Positions 6,320 through 10,100 of a stretch of 10,100 bases of DNA are shown here, piece by piece. The notes under the pieces are model-generated. The model did no database searches and was not told the DNA's origin. It saw only the letters and a list, made by a program, of their open reading frames with translations. Origin of the DNA: an uncultured Prochlorococcus sp. (GTDB taxonomy: Bacteria > Cyanobacteriota > Cyanobacteriia > PCC-6307 > Cyanobiaceae); the NCBI GenBank assembly GCA_902572675.1, contig CACGGY010000033.1, positions 1 through 10,100 of the forward strand, read 5' to 3'. The translations under genes and the position numbers were made by a program. How positions within the stretch are numbered: the first letter of the stretch is position 1; each line of letters starts with the position of its first letter.

Positions 6320-7114
6320 ATGTCTGAAAGTTGCTGTAATACAAACACATCGAATAAAGCATCTAATCAATTCGATCATAAAGATGCGATTCAAGAAAGA
6401 TATGGTTCAGCCGCACTTGAAAAAGAAAGTTGTCTTTGTACACCAGTTGGTTTTAATCCCGTTTTACTTGAAGCAATTCCTCAAGAGGTTATAGAAAGAG
6501 ACTATGGATGTGGTGATCCAACAAAATATGTTCAAAAAAATGATATAGTCTTAGACCTTGGAAGTGGTAGCGGCAAAAATGCTTTTATTTGTGCCCAAAT
6601 TGTTGGAAAAGAAGGGAAAGTTATTGGAGTTGATCAGAATCCTGACATGCTTTGTTTATCAAGATCAGCCTCTAAAGAAGTTACAAAAAATATAGGTTTT
6701 AACAATACAGAATTTCTTGAAGGATCAATTGAAAAACTTGATGAATTAGATGAAGATTTAAATCCATTAATCGCCGACAAATCAGTCGATATTATTTTAA
6801 GTAATTGCGTTTTAAACTTGGTAAGTCCAGAATCTAGAAATAACCTTCTAAGAAATATAAAAAGAGTTTTAAACGATAATGGAAGAATTGCAATTAGCGA
6901 TATTGTCTCTAACAAAAAAGTACCTTTAAGATTGCAAAATGATCATGATCTATGGACAGGATGTATTAGTGGAGCATGGTATGAACCAGACTTTATAAGT
7001 GATTTTAAAGAACTAGGATTTAAAAATTTAGAATTTGCAGAAAGAAGTGCTGAACCTTGGAAAGTAATTGAGGATATTGAATTTAGAACAGTAACTTTAG
7101 TGGGCAATATTTAA
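6320..7114 (+). CDS. arsM: Arsenite S-adenosylmethionine methyltransferase-like protein
   Basis: The 264-residue class I methyltransferase carries the features of arsenite methylases. The SAM-binding loop is VLDLGSGSGKNA (77-88) and the acidic residue after strand 2 is D105 (GVDQN). Three cysteines lie in the family's contexts: C64 (YGCGDP), C163 (SNCVLNL) and C215 (WTGCISGA). Their spacing, 99 and 52 residues, is close to that of characterised ArsM enzymes (about 102 and 50), where they bind As(III). Extra cysteines occur at C5-C6 and in CLC (38-40). ATG 6320 is preferred over the upstream TTG at 6287, which lies in the terminator T run. A TATATT at 6292-6297 might act as a -10. C-DES follows 30 bases downstream. 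Codons 79-88 are the source of the inverted copy at 1-29. A methylase with another thiophilic substrate is possible. Confidence 0.82.
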   Translation: MSESCCNTNTSNKASNQFDHKDAIQERYGSAALEKESCLCTPVGFNPVLLEAIPQEVIERDYGCGDPTKYVQKNDIVLDLGSGSGKNAFICAQIVGKEGKVIGVDQNPDMLCLSRSASKEVTKNIGFNNTEFLEGSIEKLDELDEDLNPLIADKSVDIILSNCVLNLVSPESRNNLLRNIKRVLNDNGRIAISDIVSNKKVPLRLQNDHDLWTGCISGAWYEPDFISDFKELGFKNLEFAERSAEPWKVIEDIEFRTVTLVGNI

Positions 7115-7144
7115 AAAATTCAAGAGTTTAAAATATAAATTTCC

Positions 7145-8314
7145 ATGAGAAATAATCTAAGAGATCAAATACCCGCATTAAAAAATAAGTATTATTTTAA
7201 CTATGGTGGTCAAGGACCATTACCAAAATCTTCTCTAGAAGCAATAGTTAAAACTTGGGAAATTATCCAAAATTTAGGACCATTTACTAATGATATGTGG
7301 CCTTTTATTTATAAAGAAATATTGACCACAAAAAGAATCATTGCACAAAAATTAGGTGTCAATTCAAAGAATGTAGCTCTTACCGAAAACATCTCTTCTG
7401 GTATGATTTTGCCCTTCTGGGGAATAAAAGTAAAAGAGGGAGAAGAGTTGTTAATAAGTGACTGTGAACATCCTGGAGTAGTGGCTGCAAGTCGTGAATT
7501 TTGCAGGAGAAATAAATTAATATTCAAAATTTTGCCAATCCAAAAAATTAAAGATCTAAACGACGAAAATATAATTTTAGAGATTTTGAAAAATCTAAAT
7601 AGTAAGACTAAGATCCTAATTATTTCTCATATCTTATGGAACTTTGGATATAAAATCCCTTTAAAAAAAATTTCTATCGAATTAAAAAATAATCGAGAAG
7701 ATTCTTATTTACTTGTTGATGGTGCTCAAACCTTTGGTCACATAAATATTGAAAAAGAAGTTTTTTATTCCGATTTATATTCAATAACTTCTCATAAATG
7801 GGCATGTGGACCAGAAGGACTTGGAGCCATTTATGTCTCAGATAGATTTATTCATGAAACAGATCCAACAATAATTGGTTGGAAATCATTAAAAAAAGAA
7901 CAAGGTATTTATGAGCCTTCAGATAATCTTTTTCATGACGATGCAAGGAAATTTGAAATAGCCACCTCCTGTATTCCTTTACTTGCTGGGCTCCGGAATT
8001 CTTTAGATCTTTTGGATAAAGACTGCCATGAAAAAGAAAAAAACAAAAATATCAAAAAATTAAGTGAAAAACTTTGGGATGAATTAAATCAATCAAAGGG
8101 TGTTGAATTAGTTTTAGAAAAAAAATATTTAAATGGGATTGTTAGTTTTAATATCGAAAATATTAAAGATAAGGAAAAATTTGTAAAGAAACTAGGAGAA
8201 AAGAAAATTTGGATTAGAGTTTTAGAAGATCCAAAATGGTTTAGAGCATGCGTACATCAAATGACTACAGAAGCTGAGATTGATTTACTTGCTAAAGAAA
8301 TAAAAAAATATTGA
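7145..8314 (+). CDS. Class V PLP enzyme, C-DES-type L-cysteine/cystine C-S lyase
   Basis: The 389-residue protein is a fold-type I PLP enzyme resembling, from memory, the Synechocystis cyst(e)ine lyase C-DES along its whole length. Shared segments are YFNYGGQGPLP (22-32), SDCEHPG, SHILWNFG, VDGAQ (D192 and Q195 contact PLP), TSHKWACGPEG with the Schiff-base lysine K218, and RKFEIATS. Near the end RACVHQMT matches the family's substrate-arginine region. C-DES cleaves cystine or cysteine to pyruvate, ammonia and a persulfide or sulfide, which can feed Fe-S assembly. I see no mobile active-site cysteine loop like that of SufS, so a desulfurase role is less likely. Cysteine desulfurase or isopenicillin-N-epimerase-like labels would be broad alternatives. 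It lies 30 bases after arsM on the same strand, probably co-transcribed, and is convergent with the SDR gene. Confidence 0.85.
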   Translation: MRNNLRDQIPALKNKYYFNYGGQGPLPKSSLEAIVKTWEIIQNLGPFTNDMWPFIYKEILTTKRIIAQKLGVNSKNVALTENISSGMILPFWGIKVKEGEELLISDCEHPGVVAASREFCRRNKLIFKILPIQKIKDLNDENIILEILKNLNSKTKILIISHILWNFGYKIPLKKISIELKNNREDSYLLVDGAQTFGHINIEKEVFYSDLYSITSHKWACGPEGLGAIYVSDRFIHETDPTIIGWKSLKKEQGIYEPSDNLFHDDARKFEIATSCIPLLAGLRNSLDLLDKDCHEKEKNKNIKKLSEKLWDELNQSKGVELVLEKKYLNGIVSFNIENIKDKEKFVKKLGEKKIWIRVLEDPKWFRACVHQMTTEAEIDLLAKEIKKY

Positions 8315-8345
8315 CTTAAAGATCTTTTGATAAAAAAAATTTAGT

Positions 8346-9050
8346 TTACCAAGGAATCTCTGAGCTGTCCCATGCAATAAATTTTCCACTAGATTCTGGA
8401 TTTTGATTTTTAATAATATTGATCAAAAATTGGGATGATTTTTCTTTACTAAATAATTTATGTTCTGGAACAAATTTATGAAAAGGTCTAGATAAATCAG
8501 TATCTACTGTTCCTGGATGAAGCAATGTGATAGCAGCCTTTGGGAAACGTCTAGCCCATTCAATACTTAAAGATTTAAAAAACTGATTTTGCGCAGATTT
8601 TGCAGCTCTATATGAATACCAACCTCCAGTTTGATTATCTCCAATGCTACCAACTCTTGCACTTATACTTGCAAAATTAAAATCGCAATCTTTTGGTATA
8701 AATTCTTCAATCGCTTTAGCTAATAAAATAGGAGAAAAGGCATTTATTGAAAAACTTTCCATCATATTCTTTTTATCAAGATGTTGTAATCTTTTTTCCG
8801 GTTGAAGAGAATCACTATGAAGTCTACCTGTAGCATTAACAATTAGTCTTAATTTTGAAGGATGATTTGATATTTTATTTTTCAACTGCAAAAGGGATTG
8901 AGAATCCTCTATATCTAATTCCCAAAAAGGATTAAATTCACTTTTTCTTCCACACAAAACAACATCTAAATCTTTTTCACTTTCATTCAGATCTTTAGCT
9001 AGTTGTGTTCCAATTCCACCTGCGCCTACAACTAGGGCTAAGCCTTTCAT
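8346..9050 (-). CDS. Short-chain dehydrogenase/reductase, CsgA-like
   Basis: The 234-residue protein is a classical SDR oxidoreductase. It has the nucleotide-binding glycine motif GAGGIG (9-14), NATG (72-75) in place of NNAG, the structural N103, a serine in FASISARVG (S128 or S130) and the catalytic YSYRAAK with Y147 and K151. R35 after strand 2 (CGRK) suggests NADP(H). LHPGTVDTDLSRPF (177-190) matches the PG motif of small SDRs such as CsgA/YbbO-type proteins. The substrate cannot be assigned. The ATG at 9050 starts just before the first beta strand, as usual. A TAGAAT on the minus strand at 9078-9073 might be its -10. It lies 81 bases downstream of murE on the same strand and converges with the C-DES gene, leaving 31 bases. 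Confidence 0.88.
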   Translation of the reverse strand: MKGLALVVGAGGIGTQLAKDLNESEKDLDVVLCGRKSEFNPFWELDIEDSQSLLQLKNKISNHPSKLRLIVNATGRLHSDSLQPEKRLQHLDKKNMMESFSINAFSPILLAKAIEEFIPKDCDFNFASISARVGSIGDNQTGGWYSYRAAKSAQNQFFKSLSIEWARRFPKAAITLLHPGTVDTDLSRPFHKFVPEHKLFSKEKSSQFLINIIKNQNPESSGKFIAWDSSEIPW

Positions 9051-9131
9051 TTTTTTAAAAATAACTCCATTGATTCTAAGAAACTTTTCTTGTGATTTGC
9101 GTAAAAATCTTTCTTATTTAATTAGGAAATT

Positions 9132-9972
9132 TTATTGAGATTTATTTTTTTCTTTTAATAATTTATAAGCTATTTTTCTATCATCAAAATTAATAACTTT
9201 ATCATTGAGAATTTGGTAGTCTTCATGTCCTTTTCCTGCAATTAAAACAATATCTTTTTTATTGGCAAATTTAATAGATTCATTTATTGCTTTAAATCTA
9301 TCAATTTCAATTGTTATTTTTTCTCTTTTTTTTATACCCATCAAAATATCATTTACTATCTTTTGGGGTTCTTCTGATCTTGGATTATCTGAGGTTATAA
9401 AAAGTTGATCAGACAACTCTTCAGCTATTGATCCCATCAAAGGCCTTTTACTACGATCACGATCTCCGCCACAGCCAAAAACAGTTATTAGTTTCCCTTC
9501 ACAAAGTTTTTTAATTGATTGCAAAACTTTTTTTAATCCATCAGGAGTGTGGGCATAATCAACAATTACTGTTGGAAGAGATCTTGAAACGTCATTATCA
9601 TCAATTTGTATTTTCTCCATTCTCCCAGGAGCACCAGGGAAAGATTGCATTAACTTTGATAAATCTTTTAAAGAAAAATTCAGTTTATACAAAATTGTTA
9701 TTGCTTGAATCGCATTCATTAAATTAAATTCACCAACAAGTGGAACAAAAAGTTGAATTTTTTCCCTAGGTGTATGAAAAATACAAGTAGAACCACTTTC
9801 AGTAAATTTTTTATCTGTTACGAAAAAAAAATCATCATTTTCAAATTCACTTTCTGTAATCTTTGTAGAGACTAATAAAGATCTTTTTTTAAGATCAGAT
9901 GATAATTTAGATATCCAAGGGTCATCATGATTTAATACACAAATCCCATCTTTTTCTTTTAAGTAAGGTGGG
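9132..9972 (-). CDS. murE: UDP-MurNAc-L-Ala-D-Glu:meso-diaminopimelate ligase, C-terminal part (truncated at junction)
   Basis: About 279 residues of MurE, which adds meso-diaminopimelate to the UDP-MurNAc dipeptide in the cytoplasm during peptidoglycan synthesis. Visible motifs are PGAPGRME, the ATP-binding [27 protein letters not shown], the DAP-selecting DNPR (9389-9378) and GKGHEDYQ near the end. DNPR supports a meso-DAP rather than lysine ligase. Full MurE is about 500 residues; the UDP-substrate domain, P-loop and carbamylated lysine would be encoded to the right but are missing. At about 9972 the sequence switches to an inverted mqo copy, so the apparent TTG start at 9989 is not native. 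PPYLKEKDG is the first stretch that is certainly MurE. The truncation is probably technical, so this is not called a pseudogene. Confidence 0.93.
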
Positions 9973-10100
9973 AAAAATTCCAGAAGCAAAAAGTTATGGT
10001 GGATTTCCTGTTAGTGGGAAATGGCTTATTTGCGAGAAAAAAGATCTAACAGAAAAACATAACTCAAAAGTTTATGGTAAAGCTGATATTGGATCGCCAC
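9973..10100 (+). repeat. Inverted exact copy of internal mqo segment (probable chimera end)
   Basis: All 128 bases equal the reverse complement of 4318-4445. Read on plus they encode mqo residues such as [17 protein letters not shown] in frame, although no start, stop or other part of mqo is here. The identity begins within AAAAATTCC and fails one base earlier (g at 9972 where the copy would need c), and it continues to the window edge. The abrupt join in the middle of murE, inverted orientation and source 5.5 kb away on the same molecule fit a branch-migration chimera from whole-genome amplification. Confidence 0.95.

Noticed and set aside
6634..6915. A 93-codon open frame on the minus strand within the arsM-like gene
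   Set aside because: It lies antisense to a clearly coding methyltransferase, its translation is low-complexity Ser/Leu-rich, and it has no recognisable motif or ribosome binding site.
7309..7527. A 72-codon open frame on the minus strand within the C-DES gene
   Set aside because: It is antisense to conserved PLP-enzyme sequence and shows no independent sign of coding.
8315..8345. Terminator hairpin between the convergent C-DES and SDR genes
   Set aside because: Only a short palindrome (AAAGATCTTT) with no loop is present, followed by an A run. It is not a credible intrinsic terminator.
9515..9727. A 70-codon open frame on the plus strand within murE
   Set aside because: It is antisense to conserved MurE motifs (VDYAHTPDG and PGAPGRME) and has no recognisable family features.
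9973..10100. A second, partial mqo gene on the plus strand
   Set aside because: It is 100% identical to the internal copy over its whole length, joined abruptly inside murE, and inverted. A chimeric join is far more likely than a recent paralogue.
1..10100. CRISPR array, tRNA or rRNA gene, insertion sequence, phage or defence genes
   Set aside because: I looked for spaced direct repeats, cloverleaf-like sequence, transposase or integrase motifs and toxin or nuclease motifs, and saw none. Apart from the two inverted end copies the window reads as core genome.

Overview
The window is AT-rich (coding sequence roughly 30% GC by eye), with short intergenic gaps, many genes lacking a clear ribosome binding site, and proteins that read as cyanobacterial. 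A glutamine-type riboswitch of the Downstream-peptide class, a small DUF4278-type protein, a Nfu/NifU scaffold protein, malate:quinone oxidoreductase and a C-DES-type cysteine/cystine lyase together point to a marine picocyanobacterium, most likely a high-light-adapted Prochlorococcus. This assignment is inference from content and composition; no database was searched.

Layout from left to right. Positions 1-29 are an inverted exact copy of part of the arsM-like gene further right. Next is a small minus-strand ORF of 49 codons (13-162) whose last five residues come from that copy, then trmH on plus (259-930). A minus-strand run follows, transcribed right to left: mqo (5218-3722), lepA (3666-1858) and a DppC/OppC-type ABC permease (1778-936). 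Divergent from mqo is an 81-residue Nfu-domain protein (5289-5534), convergent with an 85-residue predicted membrane protein (5813-5556). A good sigma-70-like promoter (5940-5969) then drives a probable glutamine riboswitch and a 57-residue protein with three YRG repeats (6069-6242), closed by a strong intrinsic terminator (6261-6288). Next come an arsenite-methyltransferase-like gene (6320-7114) and a C-DES homologue (7145-8314), 30 bases apart. On minus, an SDR oxidoreductase (9050-8346) lies downstream of the C-terminal half of murE (about 9972-9132). The last 128 bases (9973-10100) are an exact inverted copy of an internal mqo segment.

Together the genes cover tRNA modification, translation (LepA), peptide or metal import, malate oxidation, Fe-S cluster delivery, nitrogen sensing through glutamine, arsenic or thiol chemistry and peptidoglycan synthesis. 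This is mostly ordinary core genome. The most interesting biology is the glutamine-riboswitch/DUF4278 unit and the pairing of arsM with a cysteine lyase.

The strongest structural signal is technical. Both ends of the window are inverted copies of sequence from inside it (1-29 = reverse complement of 6554-6582; 9973-10100 = reverse complement of 4318-4445). This is the pattern expected of multiple-displacement-amplification chimeras at the ends of a single-cell contig. Native sequence should be taken as about 30-9972. No section longer than 300 bases lacks a gene.
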